From assembly GCF_011382985.1 (NCBI RefSeq), contig NZ_CP049933.1, positions 62,001 to 126,000 on the forward strand: 64,000 bases of DNA, in the 5' to 3' direction. Both the position numbers and the translations under genes were made by a program. The notes beneath the pieces are model-generated. The model was not told where the DNA came from. It did no database searches and worked only from the letters and a program-made list of their open reading frames with translations. Source of the DNA: Leucobacter coleopterorum (GTDB taxonomy: Bacteria > Actinomycetota > Actinomycetes > Actinomycetales > Microbacteriaceae). Positions within the stretch are counted from its first letter, which is position 1, and every line of letters begins with the position of its first letter. Positions 30,998-40,883 of the stretch are shown here, one piece after another.

Positions 30998-31033
30998 AAA
31001 GAGGGGCCACCCCAAACGGGTGACCCCTCTTTT
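30998..31033. terminator. Intrinsic terminator after katG
   Basis: GAGGGGCCACCC and GGGTGACCCCTC form a GC-rich stem with a CAAAC loop and one internal mismatch, flanked by A- and T-rich ends (CTCTTTT on the plus strand). It lies about 32 bases beyond the katG stop on its template direction and before the next minus-strand gene, so it should end the furA-katG transcript. Confidence 0.7.
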
Positions 31034-31064
31034 CTGCTCGGAACTCCGCGTTCAGCGCGTTCGA

Positions 31065-33284
31065 CTAGCGCAGATCGAAGCGGTCCAGATCTGCAACCTT
31101 GGCCCATGCTGCAACGAAGTCGGCGACAAACTTGTCGGCCGCGTCATCGCTCGCGTAGACCTCGGCAACCGCGCGCAACTCGCTGTTCGAGCCGAACACG
31201 AGGTCGGCACGGGTGCCGGTCCAGCGCTCGGTGCCGGTGGCCTCGTCGGTGCCGACAAAGGTGCGCGAGTCGGCGTCGGCTGCACGCCACTGTGTATTGA
31301 GGTCGAGCAGGTTCACGAAGAAGTCGTTCGTGAGCACACCCGGGCGTTCGGTGAGTACACCGTGCTTCGAGCCGTCCCAATTGGTATCGAGCACACGCAT
31401 GCCACCGATCAGCACCGTCATTTCGGGTGCCGACAGGGTCAGTAAGTTGGCGCGATCCACCAGCAAGTGCTCGGCCGGCATGCCGAGTGCGCGGGCGCTC
31501 TCGTAGTTGCGGAAGCCGTCTGCTGCAGGGTTGAGGTAGTCGTATGACTCAACATCGGTCTGCTCCTGCGTGGCATCGGTGCGACCCGGCGTGAACGGAA
31601 TCGTGACCGAGTGCCCCGCAGCCGCAGCAGCTTGCTTCACGCCGACATTACCCGCGATCACGGTGAGGTCGGCGAACGAAACCTGCTTGCCGCCGGTTGC
31701 CGATGCGTTGAACTCGGCCTGGATCTTCTCGAGGGCCGAAACAACGCGGGCCAGCTGCTCGGGACGGTTGACCTCCCAGGAGCGCTGCGGCTCAAGGCGC
31801 ACACGACCACCGTTTGCGCCGCCACGCTTGTCGCTGCCGCGGAACGAACTGGCCGAAGCCCAGCCGGTAGAGACGAGCTCACCGACGGAGAAGCCAGCCT
31901 CTGCGATTGCGGCCTCGAGTGCCGCAACGTCTGCCGCGTCAATGAGCTCGTAGTCGCGAGCGGGAATCGGATCCTGCCAGATCAGCTCTTCTGTCGGAAC
32001 CTCGGGGCCGAGGTAGCGCGACTTCGGGCCGAGATCGCGGTGGGTCAGCTTGAACCAGGCGCGACGGTAGGCCTCGGTGAACGCCTCGTGGTCTTCCTTG
32101 AAGCGCAGCGAGATCTCGCGGTAGGCGGGATCCTCGCGCAGCGAGATGTCGGTGGTGAGCATGCGCGGCTCGCGGCGACCGTCGCCCTGCGCCATCGGCA
32201 CCATGTCGGAGCCGCCGCCGTCCTTCGGACGCCAGTGGTAGTGACCGCCCTCGCCGGTGACGCACTCCCATTCGTAAGCAAAGAGAATGTGGAAGAACTC
32301 GTTGTCCCAGCGGGTCGGGTGGTAGGTCCAGGTGACCTCAAGGCCAGAGCCGATCGTGTCGTTGCCAACCCCGGTGCCGAAGTTGCCCTTCCAGCCGAGA
32401 CCCATCTGCTCCATCGGAGCATCTTCGGGGTCTGGCCCGACGTACTCGCTGTCAGGAGCGGCACCGTGGGTCTTGCCGAAGGTGTGACCACCGGCAATCA
32501 GGGCGACGGTCTCCTCGTCGTCCATGGCCATGCGCTTGAACGTCTCGCGGATCTGTTCGGCAGCCAGAATCGGGTCGGGATTCGCGCCAGGGCCCTCGGG
32601 GTTGACGTAGATGAGACCCATCATGGTCGCTCCGAGCGGCTTCAGCAGCTCTTTGTTGCCGTCGAAGCGGGCGTCGTCACCGAGCCACGACTTCTCTGAG
32701 CCCCAGTACACGTCGTCGTCGGGCTCCCAAACATCTGGACGTCCGCCAGCAAACCCGAACGTGGGCATGCCCATCTGCTCGTGCGCAACGTTGCCCGCGA
32801 GAATCATCAGGTCACCCCACGAAAGTGACTTGCCGTACTTCTTCTTGACCGGCCACAACAGGCGTCGTGCCTTGTCGAGGCCAACGTTGTCGGGCCAGCT
32901 GTTCAGGGGAGCAAAGCGCTGCTGCCCCGTGCCGCCGCCGCCGCGGCCATCAAAGACGCGGTAGGTGCCTGCGCTGTGCCATGCCATGCGGATCATGAGT
33001 GGTCCGTAGTTGCCGAAGTCGGCGGGCCACCACGGCTGCGACTCGGTGAGCACACCCGCGATGTCTTGTTTGACCGCAGCGAGATCGAGGCTCTCAAAAG
33101 CGGCTCTGTAATCAAAACCTGCACCCTGAGGGTTCGCGACGGCGGGGTTCTTCGCGAGAATCTTCAGGTTAAGCCGCTCGGGCCACCAGTCAGTGTTGCT
33201 CGTGGCCGCCATTGGGGAGGCTTTGGAGGCGGATCCTGCACCGCCGTGATCGACGGGGCATCCATTCTCTGCTGACACTGTCAT
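31065..33284 (-). CDS. katG: Catalase-peroxidase
   Basis: Bifunctional heme enzyme removing hydrogen peroxide, 739 residues from ATG 33284 (an in-frame ATG at 33317 would add 11). The N-terminal peroxidase domain holds the distal Arg-Trp-His in [13 protein letters not shown], the proximal histidine region [12 protein letters not shown], and all parts of the Met-Tyr-Trp adduct: Trp in MAWHS, Tyr in [10 protein letters not shown] and Met in [15 protein letters not shown]. The C-terminal domain is the usual inactive duplication. The frame is intact over 2.2 kb. It sits 47 bases behind a Fur-type regulator, the furA-katG arrangement of actinobacteria. Its heme demand fits with the nearby heme operon. 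Confidence 0.97.
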   Translation of the reverse strand: MTVSAENGCPVDHGGAGSASKASPMAATSNTDWWPERLNLKILAKNPAVANPQGAGFDYRAAFESLDLAAVKQDIAGVLTESQPWWPADFGNYGPLMIRMAWHSAGTYRVFDGRGGGGTGQQRFAPLNSWPDNVGLDKARRLLWPVKKKYGKSLSWGDLMILAGNVAHEQMGMPTFGFAGGRPDVWEPDDDVYWGSEKSWLGDDARFDGNKELLKPLGATMMGLIYVNPEGPGANPDPILAAEQIRETFKRMAMDDEETVALIAGGHTFGKTHGAAPDSEYVGPDPEDAPMEQMGLGWKGNFGTGVGNDTIGSGLEVTWTYHPTRWDNEFFHILFAYEWECVTGEGGHYHWRPKDGGGSDMVPMAQGDGRREPRMLTTDISLREDPAYREISLRFKEDHEAFTEAYRRAWFKLTHRDLGPKSRYLGPEVPTEELIWQDPIPARDYELIDAADVAALEAAIAEAGFSVGELVSTGWASASSFRGSDKRGGANGGRVRLEPQRSWEVNRPEQLARVVSALEKIQAEFNASATGGKQVSFADLTVIAGNVGVKQAAAAAGHSVTIPFTPGRTDATQEQTDVESYDYLNPAADGFRNYESARALGMPAEHLLVDRANLLTLSAPEMTVLIGGMRVLDTNWDGSKHGVLTERPGVLTNDFFVNLLDLNTQWRAADADSRTFVGTDEATGTERWTGTRADLVFGSNSELRAVAEVYASDDAADKFVADFVAAWAKVADLDRFDLR

Positions 33285-33330
33285 TCCTTTCTTTGGGTAC
33301 TGCCGTGAGTGTGGCATACGCCACAGACAT

Positions 33331-33780
33331 TTAGGGTTGAGGACGTTTGTCGCACTCCCCGCACACTCCGCGGAACGTTACGTCGGCCTGCAAAATGCGC
33401 ATTCCGTGTGTGCTGTGTGGCGTGAGGCACGGGGCCGCACCGACCGCGCAGTCGATGTCTTCGATGCGACCGCAGCGCACGCATTGCAGGTGGTGGTGGT
33501 TGTCGTCGGTGCGGGTTTCGTAGCGAGCGCCACCGGGGCCGAGAGGATCGATGCGCCTGATAATGCCGTGCGCTGTGAGATCTTGCACAATGTTGTGCAC
33601 CGACTGCAGCGTGAGTGCGGGCAGCTCTTTGGTCAGAGCGGTATGGATCTCATTGGCCGTTGTGTGCGGATGTGTGCTGAGGTGCTCGAGTGCCGCGACT
33701 CTGCCCGAGGTGCTCTTGAGTCCGGTTTCGCGCAGGCGCTCGCTCCAAGCGGCGGAGTCGAGGGGCGCGAAGGGAAGCAC
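33331..33780 (-). CDS. furA: Fur-family peroxide/iron regulator (FurA/PerR type)
   Basis: DNA-binding repressor of 149 residues. The winged helix is in the first 85 residues ([33 protein letters not shown]). The regulatory half has [16 protein letters not shown] and a second pair in [11 protein letters not shown], i.e. two CxxC motifs for structural zinc plus histidines for the sensing metal. Position directly before katG argues for a peroxide-sensing FurA/PerR role, where oxidation releases repression. The start is GTG 33780. A 19-bp palindrome 16 bases upstream is its probable operator. Confidence 0.9.
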   Translation of the reverse strand: MLPFAPLDSAAWSERLRETGLKSTSGRVAALEHLSTHPHTTANEIHTALTKELPALTLQSVHNIVQDLTAHGIIRRIDPLGPGGARYETRTDDNHHHLQCVRCGRIEDIDCAVGAAPCLTPHSTHGMRILQADVTFRGVCGECDKRPQP

Positions 33781-33796
33781 GCTCCCACCCTATCTT

Positions 33797-33815
33797 ATTT
33801 TGAATGAATCAAAAT
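33797..33815. promoter_or_regulatory. Fur/PerR-type operator upstream of furA-katG
   Basis: ATTTTGA-ATGAA-TCAAAAT is a perfect inverted repeat with 7-bp arms and a 5-base centre. It is AT-rich in a GC-rich genome and lies 16 bases before the furA GTG, overlapping an AATAAGATA -10-like stretch on the minus strand. Autoregulation of furA-katG through it is the simplest reading. Confidence 0.65.
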
Positions 33816-33819
33816 TGCT

Positions 33820-33854
33820 GGGCTCTGGGCTCTGGGCTCTGGGCTCTGGGGTCT
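33820..33854. repeat. Tandem 7-bp repeat (GGGCTCT)n
   Basis: Four perfect copies of GGGCTCT (33820-33847) are followed by one variant GGGGTCT (33848-33854). The repeat begins five bases after the Fur-type palindrome. Copy number is likely to vary between strains. Confidence 0.85.
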
Positions 33855-33892
33855 GGTGGTCCGCCGGTACTTCGGGTGCTACAGCCCCATTG

Positions 33893-33985
33893 CGTCCGAC
33901 GAGTGGGCCCCTTAGTAACGAGGTCCTGCCTTAATCACAGTAGGTAAGCTGGTCACTCGTCGCTAAGGGGCCCACTCATCGGACG
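33893..33985. repeat. 93-bp element with 30-bp terminal inverted repeats
   Basis: The left arm (33893-33922, starting CGTCCGACGAGTGGGCCCC) and right arm (33956-33985) are inverted copies with three mismatches in 30. The 33-base centre is AT-richer. The element lies between divergent genes, where a terminator is not needed, so a MITE-like or repetitive extragenic palindrome is the best guess. No target duplication is obvious. Confidence 0.6.
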
Positions 33986-33986
33986 T

Positions 33987-34042
33987 GGCGCGAACAGGGC
34001 GGCGCGAACAGGGCGGCGCGAATAGGGCGGCGCGAACAGGTC
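33987..34042. repeat. Tandem 14-bp repeat (GGCGCGAACAGGGC)4
   Basis: Four head-to-tail copies: two exact, one with AAT for AAC, one with GTC for GGC at the end, followed by a partial fifth. It starts two bases after the inverted-repeat element. Open frames through it encode only Arg/Gly/Ala repeats and are not credible genes. Together with the 7-bp repeat and the palindrome, this fills the 33781-34178 gap. Confidence 0.85.
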
Positions 34043-34178
34043 GGCGCGGGCCCCGGGCAGAGCGGAGTGGATCATCTCAGCTCAGATCATCACAGCGCGG
34101 AGGCGCACGAGTTCTGCGAAGATGGAAGCTGGCCGAGATGGCGCACGCCAACTCGAAGCTGAGTGCAAAGGAGGCTCC

Positions 34179-34946
34179 ATGAAGCTTCAGAACATGAGCG
34201 CGCTTGTCACCGGTGCTGCCTCCGGCCTTGGTGCCGCCACCGCGGTACTGCTCGCGGAGCAAGGGGTGAGCGTAATCGGGATCGATCTCGCCGCGAGCAT
34301 CGACGCAGCAGACACGCCACCGAAGGGAGTGCAGTACCGCGCCGCAGACGTGACCAACGAGCAGTTGGTGGCTGAGGCACTGCAAGCGCTCGATGATCCC
34401 GCGATCCCACCCCTGCGCCTCGTGGTGAACTGCGCCGGAATCGCACCGGCCAGGCGACTGCTCTCTTCGCGCGGCGTGCACGACCTTGAGACGTTTCAGC
34501 GCACCATCAACATCAACCTGGTGGGCACTTTCAACGTGCTGCGTCTCGCGGCGGAGCGGATGGCCGCGCAGGACCCGGTTGACGAATCGGGGCAGCGCGG
34601 GGTCATCGTGAACACCGCCTCAGTCGCCGCTTACGAGGGGCAAATCGGGCAGGTCGCCTACGCCGCCTCGAAGGGTGGGGTCGTTGCAATGGGCATCGCC
34701 GCGGCTCGGGATCTGGCGCGCAGTGGCATTCGCGTCAACACCATCGCGCCGGGTGTTGTTGAGACACCAATGCTCGCAGGTCTCGGTGCCGAGGTGAGTG
34801 AAGCGCTCGCCGCCTCAGTGCCATTCCCACACCGGCTCGCGCGGCCCGACGAATTCGCGCAGCTCGTAACCATGATCGCCGAGCATGACTACCTCAACGG
34901 CGAAACGATTCGCATGGACGGTGCGCTGCGCATGGCACCGCAGTAG
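34179..34946 (+). CDS. SDR dehydrogenase, 3-hydroxyacyl-CoA dehydrogenase type II-like
   Basis: NAD-dependent short-chain dehydrogenase of 255 residues from ATG 34179, six bases after AAAGGAGG. Cofactor motif TGAASGLGAAT, then NCAGIAPARR, the catalytic serine in NTASVAAYEG and YAASKGG (YxxxK). GVVETPMLAGL and the C-terminus (GETIRMDGALRMAPQ) resemble HSD10/2-methyl-3-hydroxybutyryl-CoA dehydrogenases. It is followed 28 bases later by a thioesterase-family gene, so the pair may act on acyl-CoA intermediates of fatty or branched-chain acid breakdown (inference). Confidence 0.85.
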   Translation: MKLQNMSALVTGAASGLGAATAVLLAEQGVSVIGIDLAASIDAADTPPKGVQYRAADVTNEQLVAEALQALDDPAIPPLRLVVNCAGIAPARRLLSSRGVHDLETFQRTININLVGTFNVLRLAAERMAAQDPVDESGQRGVIVNTASVAAYEGQIGQVAYAASKGGVVAMGIAAARDLARSGIRVNTIAPGVVETPMLAGLGAEVSEALAASVPFPHRLARPDEFAQLVTMIAEHDYLNGETIRMDGALRMAPQ

Positions 34947-34974
34947 CTGATCCCGAACCCCCAAAGGAACACAC

Positions 34975-35748
34975 ATGGACGTCTTATTTCGCCGCCTCGC
35001 CGAGAACCGCTTCCTCGCGACCGAGAAGGTCGGTGGCGCCTGGGATCCGCGCGAGCAGCACATCGCGCCCTCGCTCGGGTTGCTCGCGCACCTGGTCGAG
35101 CAGGATCGCGACGCGCGTCGCAGCGATGGCCTGCAGATTGCGCGGGTGTCCTTCGACATTCTGGGACCGTTTCTTGTGGGTGAGGTTGAGGCGGCAGTGC
35201 GAGTGCTGCGACCCGGCCGCACGATTGAGCTCGTCGAAGCGACGCTCGCCTTTGAAGGACGGGTGGTGCTGACGCTGCGCGCGTGGTTGATGCAGCGTAC
35301 CGGCACGGAACAGCTCGCGGGGTCGGCGCTGCCCGCGATCCCGAGCCGACACGAAATGGAGCCCGCCCTGATGGACGACGGTTGGCCCGGGGAATTCGTG
35401 CGTTGCTTTGAGATGCGCAGGCAGCGGCTCGGAGTTGGGCGCGCGCAGGCGTGGATGCGCCCCAAATATCCGCTCGTTGATTCGGAGCCGGTGAGCCCGA
35501 TGGCGCGCATGATCGCGCAGCTCGACTTAGCTAATGGGATCACACCCCGCGTTGACGCAACCGAGCTGCTGTTTCCGAATCTCGACCTCGACGGTTCGTT
35601 CTTTCGCGCTCCGCAGGGCGAGTGGCTCGGCTTTGACACTTCGGTCTCGTTTGGACCGAGCGGTGTGGGCCAGACACAGAGCACGCTGCACGACGAGCTC
35701 GGCCCGCTCGGCACGGTATCTCAGACGCTGACTTTGCGGTATCGCTAG
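34975..35748 (+). CDS. Thioesterase-family protein (TesB-like double hotdog)
   Basis: 257 residues with two hotdog-like halves: HIAPSLGLLAHLVEQD with RVSFDILGPFLVGEVEA in the first, and LLFPNLDLDGSFFRAPQGEWLGFD ending in GQTQSTLHDELGPLGTVSQTL in the second. The last segment is characteristic of the acyl-CoA thioesterase-like 4HBT_3 family. Catalytic residues cannot be assigned with certainty from sequence alone. It follows the SDR gene in what looks like a two-gene operon and is closed by a long hairpin. Confidence 0.75.
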   Translation: MDVLFRRLAENRFLATEKVGGAWDPREQHIAPSLGLLAHLVEQDRDARRSDGLQIARVSFDILGPFLVGEVEAAVRVLRPGRTIELVEATLAFEGRVVLTLRAWLMQRTGTEQLAGSALPAIPSRHEMEPALMDDGWPGEFVRCFEMRRQRLGVGRAQAWMRPKYPLVDSEPVSPMARMIAQLDLANGITPRVDATELLFPNLDLDGSFFRAPQGEWLGFDTSVSFGPSGVGQTQSTLHDELGPLGTVSQTLTLRYR

Positions 35749-35767
35749 GCCGTCGGAGGCATGCTGC

Positions 35768-35824
35768 CGAGAGCTCAAAAATGCAGGTTTTCCTTCGAGC
35801 AAAACCTGCATTTTTGAGCTCTCG
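35768..35824. terminator. Perfect 24-bp hairpin between convergent genes
   Basis: CGAGAGCTCAAAAATGCAGG-type arm (35768-35791) pairs without mismatch with 35801-35824 around a 9-base loop CCTTCGAGC. Both arms contain A5/T5 and A4/T4 runs, so the loop-side and middle give U-rich transcripts in either direction. It separates the convergent thioesterase and amidohydrolase genes and probably serves both, although its length is unusual. Confidence 0.65.
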
Positions 35825-35855
35825 ACCATGTTTCGCGGTCTAGGCAACTAAGCCC

Positions 35856-37430
35856 TCACCACATCCGCTGCGCACCGCCGCGATAGTCAGGCCAGGGCAG
35901 GTCAATCGGTGGCTCGAAGTCTTGCGAAAGCAGCGCGGGCATTGGATCAGCCGCCGTGCGCTCCTCAAACTCACGACGCGCGGAAGCGAGTAAAGACGGC
36001 CGTGTGAGCAGGTCGAGGAACGTGCCCGCGACGGTCTTGCCGGCGACATCGATTGTGGGACTGATGGTGGCGGGAATGCCACCGAGTGCGTTCATCACCC
36101 AGGCGGGGTAGGCCCCGCGCCCCGGCACTGGCTGCAGCGCAGGGCGCGACACATAGAAGCGCACGGTGGGGGCGTAGTGGGTCATTTCGACGTAGTCGTC
36201 GCTCGTCCAGTTCTGCTGCCACGCTGGCATGTGCTCCCGCAGTGCGCGCTCTGCCTCCTGCGGCGAAATGAGCTGCTCGGTTTCGGCCAAAAACGGATGA
36301 TCGGTCGCCTCAAGACCCAGGTTGCGCTGAATCTCTTGGGCAACCGCGACGGCCTCGGCTCCGTAACTCGGGGCTCCAACGGCCTCAAGATTGGCGTAGA
36401 GTACCTCCGCCATCACGTGGTTCGTGCGCCCCGGCCTGCTGCGCGCGATCCAACGATCCTCCAGATCACAGTGCGCCATTTCGGCGGCGAGCCGCGCGTT
36501 TCGATCGAGCACCGCGAGCACGTGTTCGGCCATGGCGATGTCGGGGGTGCGCCACGAAAACTGGACGCGGGCGACGCGGGCTGGCAAGTTGTCGGCTGTC
36601 GCCTGGCCGTCGCTCAGGATCGCATCCGAGATGCTCCACCCGCCCACACTCGGCAGCATCGCGTCTTGCATCACCCGCGAGGCGGTGTACATCTGCATGA
36701 GCGCCACGTTTGCGCCCGGTGCACGGGCGGCGGAGTGGGAGGCGGGGATCGGGGAATTGGGATCGGCGGCAATCTGCCAGGTCTCCGCGCTGTCGCAGGT
36801 GAAGGTGTAGACCTTACTGTAATACGCACCGCACGGGGTGTCCCAGCGCGCGGTGTTGCACAGCGGCAGCATGTAGAACGGGTGGAAGCTGACGATCGCG
36901 TCGACGTTGTCGTAGTAACCCCGGAGCCCGTGCACAACCTTTGACCCGTGCATTTTCTCGGCGGGTTCGCCGGTGTACTTGAGAGTGCCCGTGATCCCGT
37001 GCTCGCGCATGGCGTGTTGGGTGGCGAGCAACCCGGCGAGCGTTGAGATGCCGAGCACAGAGTGGGGATCGGTGTGCCCCGGCGCGAAGCGACTGAGACC
37101 TTCGCTCGGCTGCTCGCTTGTTGTGGCCGCCTGACTGTTGCCGGGCACCGCGTCGTATTCCGCGTAGGTGAGCAGCGTGGGCCCGTCACCGTTCGACCAC
37201 TCGGCGCTGAATGCCGTGGGCATGCCGCCGGACCCGGCCTCCACCTCAAAACCCTCCGCGCGCAGGCGGTCGACGTACCAGTTGACGGACCGGTACTCTC
37301 GCCAGGCTGGTTCCGCGAACTCCCAAATCTGGGTGTGCCACTCGGTGAGGCGCGCGAGGTTGTTATCGATCCAAGTTTTGGCGGTGGCCTTGGCGGCCAC
37401 ACTGAGTTCGATGGCAAGGGTTTCGGTCAT
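35856..37430 (-). CDS. M20-family amidohydrolase, AbgB-like
   Basis: Metal-dependent amidohydrolase of 524 residues, similar to p-aminobenzoyl-glutamate hydrolase subunit B and other M20 carboxypeptidases. Features: QIWEFAEPAWREYRS near residue 35, the metal/acid segment LLTYAEYDAVPG (near residue 88), GHTDPHSVLGISTL, TGEPAEKMHGSKV and HPFYMLP. The first metal ligand is in the AEYDAVPG motif, where the related family has AEYDALP. It lies 116 bases downstream of the TPP-dependent decarboxylase gene on the same strand, at the end of the amino-acid uptake cluster. It could release an amino acid from an N-acyl or peptide-like substrate (inference). Frame intact. Confidence 0.85.
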   Translation of the reverse strand: MTETLAIELSVAAKATAKTWIDNNLARLTEWHTQIWEFAEPAWREYRSVNWYVDRLRAEGFEVEAGSGGMPTAFSAEWSNGDGPTLLTYAEYDAVPGNSQAATTSEQPSEGLSRFAPGHTDPHSVLGISTLAGLLATQHAMREHGITGTLKYTGEPAEKMHGSKVVHGLRGYYDNVDAIVSFHPFYMLPLCNTARWDTPCGAYYSKVYTFTCDSAETWQIAADPNSPIPASHSAARAPGANVALMQMYTASRVMQDAMLPSVGGWSISDAILSDGQATADNLPARVARVQFSWRTPDIAMAEHVLAVLDRNARLAAEMAHCDLEDRWIARSRPGRTNHVMAEVLYANLEAVGAPSYGAEAVAVAQEIQRNLGLEATDHPFLAETEQLISPQEAERALREHMPAWQQNWTSDDYVEMTHYAPTVRFYVSRPALQPVPGRGAYPAWVMNALGGIPATISPTIDVAGKTVAGTFLDLLTRPSLLASARREFEERTAADPMPALLSQDFEPPIDLPWPDYRGGAQRMW

Positions 37431-37546
37431 GGGTAGTGCTCACTTTCGGTTTAGAGGTAGGGATGCCCGGGGTGACAGGGGCCAGGCAACACGGCTCAAG
37501 GCAACAGCGCCCAGTCAATAGGGGTCCGGCAGGATCGCAGGCCCGC

Positions 37547-39202
37547 TCAGGCGAAGAGCGCGAGCGGCACGTGCACGAGCGTGACCCCGGGGTGTGCGAG
37601 CGCCTGCTCAACGAGGGTTTCCAGCTCGTCAGCGTGCCGCACCGCAAAACCGGTGCCGCCAAAGGCTTCCACGAGTTGCGGCCAGTTGGGTTGCGAGAGC
37701 ACAACCCCGATCGGCTCGATACCACGGTCGGCCTCGTTTTGCTGGATCTCGCCGTAGCCGCCGTTATCGACGCAAACGATGGTGATGTCGAGGTTCTGCT
37801 CAACCGCCGTCTGAAACTCCTGGACGGAGAACATCAGGGCACCGTCGCCGATCACCCCAACCACGGGACGCTCGGGCGAGGCGATTTTTGCCCCGATCGC
37901 GGCGGGTAGGCCGTAGCCGAGGGTGGCGTAGGCGGCCATGTACAAAAAGGATCCGGGTTCCTCTGAACGCACGCTACTGGTCATGCCGTAGTAGGTGATC
38001 TGCGAGGAATCACCGGCCACAATTGTGTTTGTGGGAAGAACGCTCGCGATCCTCGTGGCAACCCGCGATTCGAGGGGAGCGAAGGAGGCGGCCTCGGCAC
38101 GCATCGTCTCGCGAACGGCTTCAAGAGCGGGGCCCTCGGTATCGTGTGAGTCAGACCCTGCGCCCACCGCCTCGACAAGCTGCGGCAGCACGGCCGCCGA
38201 GTCCCCGATGAGAGCCTGGGTCGCGGCAAGGTTCTTGTTGCGCTGCGACGCGAGAATGTCAACACGGATCACCTCGCCCTGCGGCGCGACCTGGCCGCCC
38301 CACAGTTCGGACTCCCCAATCTTCGAACCAACAACCAGCAGTGCATCGGAATTGTTCAAGACCTCGCGGGCCGACTCCAAACGAAGTTCTGAGCCGAGCG
38401 CGAGCGGGTGCGATTCCGGCAGCACTCCCTTGCCGTTGAGGCTGGTCACCACTGGTGCCCCGAGTCGCTCGGCCAGGTCGCGAAGCGCGTCACGCCCGGC
38501 AATCGCACCACCACCGGCGAGGATCGCGGGGCGCTTTGCGGCCGTCAGTACCCGGGCGGCGGCCGCTACCGACGACTCGTCCGCGCGCTGCGGTGCCGGG
38601 AGGGGCTGCGGCACGAGGGCGCCCGGGTCCACATCTGCCGCCGACTCAAGCAGATCGAGTGGCACTTCAAGATAGACCGGGCGAGGCCGACCCGTGCGAA
38701 AGAGCCGGAAGGCGTCGTGCACCGCATCGACCGCCTCCTGCGCGGTCTGCGCGCGGCGCGCCCACTCGACGATGGCACCGGCCGCCGCGAGCTGATCCTT
38801 GGTTTCGTGAAGCGCCCCAATGTCGGCGAACTCGGCTCCGCGGGCGACCCCGGGTGCGAGAATCAGCATGGGTCGCGACTCGCAGTAGGCCGTGCCCGCC
38901 GCGGAGAGTGCGTTCAATAGACCGGGTCCCGAGGTGGTAATCACGACCCCCGGCAAGCGCGTGCGCTGGGACCAGCCGTCGGCGGCGTACCCGGCGCCCT
39001 GTTCGTGTCGTGAGGTGACGGCCCGGATCCCGAGCCTGCTGAAGTGTCGGTAGAACTCGAGGTTGTGAGTGCCCGGAATGCCGAACACCGTGTCAACGCC
39101 GTAGGCGCGAACGAATTGCAGGATCGCGAGCCCCACATTTTCGGGTGCCACTCCGGCGGCGATCGCAGCAGCCCGCTCCTGCTCGGGAATCGGGCGCATC
39201 AT
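37547..39202 (-). CDS. TPP-dependent decarboxylase, AruI-like (acetolactate-synthase family)
   Basis: 551 residues with the three TPP-enzyme domains. The N-terminus ([33 protein letters not shown]) carries the catalytic glutamate in HEQGAG. The C-terminal cofactor motif is [18 protein letters not shown] with NN replaced by DN ([11 protein letters not shown]). The [13 protein letters not shown] and HETKDQ segments resemble Pseudomonas AruI, the 5-guanidino-2-oxopentanoate decarboxylase of the arginine transaminase pathway, better than true acetolactate synthase. Its end overlaps nothing, while its start overlaps the amino-acid ABC ATPase stop by four bases, so decarboxylase and importer are one operon. 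The exact substrate is inference. Confidence 0.75.
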   Translation of the reverse strand: MMRPIPEQERAAAIAAGVAPENVGLAILQFVRAYGVDTVFGIPGTHNLEFYRHFSRLGIRAVTSRHEQGAGYAADGWSQRTRLPGVVITTSGPGLLNALSAAGTAYCESRPMLILAPGVARGAEFADIGALHETKDQLAAAGAIVEWARRAQTAQEAVDAVHDAFRLFRTGRPRPVYLEVPLDLLESAADVDPGALVPQPLPAPQRADESSVAAAARVLTAAKRPAILAGGGAIAGRDALRDLAERLGAPVVTSLNGKGVLPESHPLALGSELRLESAREVLNNSDALLVVGSKIGESELWGGQVAPQGEVIRVDILASQRNKNLAATQALIGDSAAVLPQLVEAVGAGSDSHDTEGPALEAVRETMRAEAASFAPLESRVATRIASVLPTNTIVAGDSSQITYYGMTSSVRSEEPGSFLYMAAYATLGYGLPAAIGAKIASPERPVVGVIGDGALMFSVQEFQTAVEQNLDITIVCVDNGGYGEIQQNEADRGIEPIGVVLSQPNWPQLVEAFGGTGFAVRHADELETLVEQALAHPGVTLVHVPLALFA

Positions 39203-39960
39203 CGGGATACCCGCGAGAGAAATGACTGCGTGCGTTCGTGCTGCGGACGGTCGAGCAGATCGTTGGGGGCACCGCGCTCCACGATCACACCGTCGTCCAT
39301 AAAGACCACCTCGTCGGCGACCTCGCGCGCGAACCCCATCTCGTGGGTTACGACGATCATGGTCATGCCTGAGCGCGCGAGCTCCCGCATCACCTCAAGC
39401 ACCTCACCCACAAGTTCGGGATCGAGCGCCGAAGTGGGTTCGTCAAAGAGCATCACCTTGGGCTCCATCGCGAGCGCACGAGCAATCGCCACGCGCTGCT
39501 GCTGGCCACCCGAAAGCTGCGAGGGGTAGTTTTCGAGGCGATCCCCGAGACCAACTTTCTCGAGCAGCGCGACGGCCTGATCCCGCGCCTGCTGCCGCGG
39601 CGTCTTCTTCAGCTTGAGCGGCCCGAACATGACGTTTTCGAGCGCGGTCATGTGGCCAAAGAGGTTGAACGACTGAAACACCATGCCAACGCCCTCGCGC
39701 CGCTGATTGATCTCGGCTTCGCTCGCCTCAACGAGCCGGTCACCGCGCACGTTGTAGCCCATCATTTGGCCATCGACCAGGATCGCGCCCGCCGTGGCAG
39801 TCTCCAGGTGATTGACGCAGCGCAGCAGCGTTGACTTGCCTGAGCCTGACGGGCCGATGAGGCACACAACCTTGCTCGCGTCGACGGTGAGGTTGATGCC
39901 CTTCAGCACCTCGACATCACCGAAGCTCTTGTGCACGTTGAGAAAGTTGACCTTTGACAT
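39199..39960 (-). CDS. Polar amino acid ABC transporter ATP-binding protein
   Basis: 253-residue ATPase of the GlnQ/HisP type. Walker [20 protein letters not shown]-loop [17 protein letters not shown], signature LSGGQQQR, Walker [16 protein letters not shown] and the switch histidine in [16 protein letters not shown] are all present. It sits between the permease gene, which it abuts by a one-base overlap, and the TPP decarboxylase gene. Frame intact. Confidence 0.95.
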   Translation of the reverse strand: MSKVNFLNVHKSFGDVEVLKGINLTVDASKVVCLIGPSGSGKSTLLRCVNHLETATAGAILVDGQMMGYNVRGDRLVEASEAEINQRREGVGMVFQSFNLFGHMTALENVMFGPLKLKKTPRQQARDQAVALLEKVGLGDRLENYPSQLSGGQQQRVAIARALAMEPKVMLFDEPTSALDPELVGEVLEVMRELARSGMTMIVVTHEMGFAREVADEVVFMDDGVIVERGAPNDLLDRPQHERTQSFLSRVSR

Positions 39961-40877
39961 TAGCGCGCTCCCTTCTTTGCAATCGTGCCGGCTGCGCCGC
40001 GCGAGAAGCGCTTTTCGAGGCGACCCTGGAAGTAGGTGAGGATCGTGGTGAGCAGGATGTACCAGATGCTCGCCACGATGAGCAGCGGGATCTGCTCAAG
40101 GTTCTTCGCGTAGATCTGCTGCGTGTTGTAGAGCAGGTCTCCAACACCAAGCACGATCACGAGCGAGGTGGTTTTGAGCATCGAAATGACGTTGTTGGCG
40201 ACCGGGGGAATAATCACCTTCATGGCCTGCGGAATCACGATGTGGCGAAGGGTTGATGTGTGGCTGAAACCCATAGCTCGCGCCGCCTCGGCCTGACCCG
40301 CCGGCACCGAGAGGATGCCGCCGCGCACGATCTCGGCCATGTAGGCGGCCTCGTTCAGGCCGAGGCCGAGCACCGCGGCGGTGAACAGGGAGATGACCGT
40401 GTTGGTGTCCCACTCAATGAAGGTTGGCCCGAACGGCACACCCAGGGCGATGGTGGGGAAGAGGATCGCCGCAAAGCCCCAGAACAGCAACTGCACGAGC
40501 AGAGGAGTGCCTCGAAAGAACCAGATGTAGGCACCCGCGACGCCGCGAATGAGCCAGTTTGGCGACATGCGCATGACGGCCAGCAGAAGACCCACAACAA
40601 ACCCGAGCACCATGGCGAGCACGGTGAGCTCAAGCGTCACAAACAATCCGTCGAGAATGCGCACGTCGAAGAGATATTTCGCTACGGTGGGCCAGCCGAA
40701 GCCGGGGTTGGTCACCACGGTGATCGCGACCAGCACGAGCGCGTAGGCCACAACAACAACGCCGATAATCTGGCCGATGTTCTTGCGCTTAATAACGGGA
40801 CGCTCAGTGAGCGCGAGGAAGTCCGTTGAAACGGAGGTGGTCTGGGGTCCCGCGCTTTGATCGGGCAAAACGGTCAT
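39960..40877 (-). CDS. Polar amino acid ABC transporter permease
   Basis: 305-residue HisM/GlnP-type permease. After a cytoplasmic N-terminus of about 35 residues there are roughly five to six membrane helices. The conserved [15 protein letters not shown] and the ATPase-contacting [22 protein letters not shown] (EAA loop) are clear. As the only permease in the operon it would work as a homodimer. It lies seven bases after the binding-protein gene. Confidence 0.93.
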   Translation of the reverse strand: MTVLPDQSAGPQTTSVSTDFLALTERPVIKRKNIGQIIGVVVVAYALVLVAITVVTNPGFGWPTVAKYLFDVRILDGLFVTLELTVLAMVLGFVVGLLLAVMRMSPNWLIRGVAGAYIWFFRGTPLLVQLLFWGFAAILFPTIALGVPFGPTFIEWDTNTVISLFTAAVLGLGLNEAAYMAEIVRGGILSVPAGQAEAARAMGFSHTSTLRHIVIPQAMKVIIPPVANNVISMLKTTSLVIVLGVGDLLYNTQQIYAKNLEQIPLLIVASIWYILLTTILTYFQGRLEKRFSRGAAGTIAKKGAR

Positions 40878-40883
40878 GGCTCG

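Noticed and set aside
31611..32699. Long plus-strand frame (362 codons) opposite katG
   Set aside because: High-GC antisense shadow of an unmistakable catalase-peroxidase; composition is Arg/Val/Gly-rich without domain signals.
33985..34182. Arg/Gly-rich frame across the 14-bp tandem repeat
   Set aside because: The peptide simply reflects the DNA repeat, and the real gene starts at 34179.
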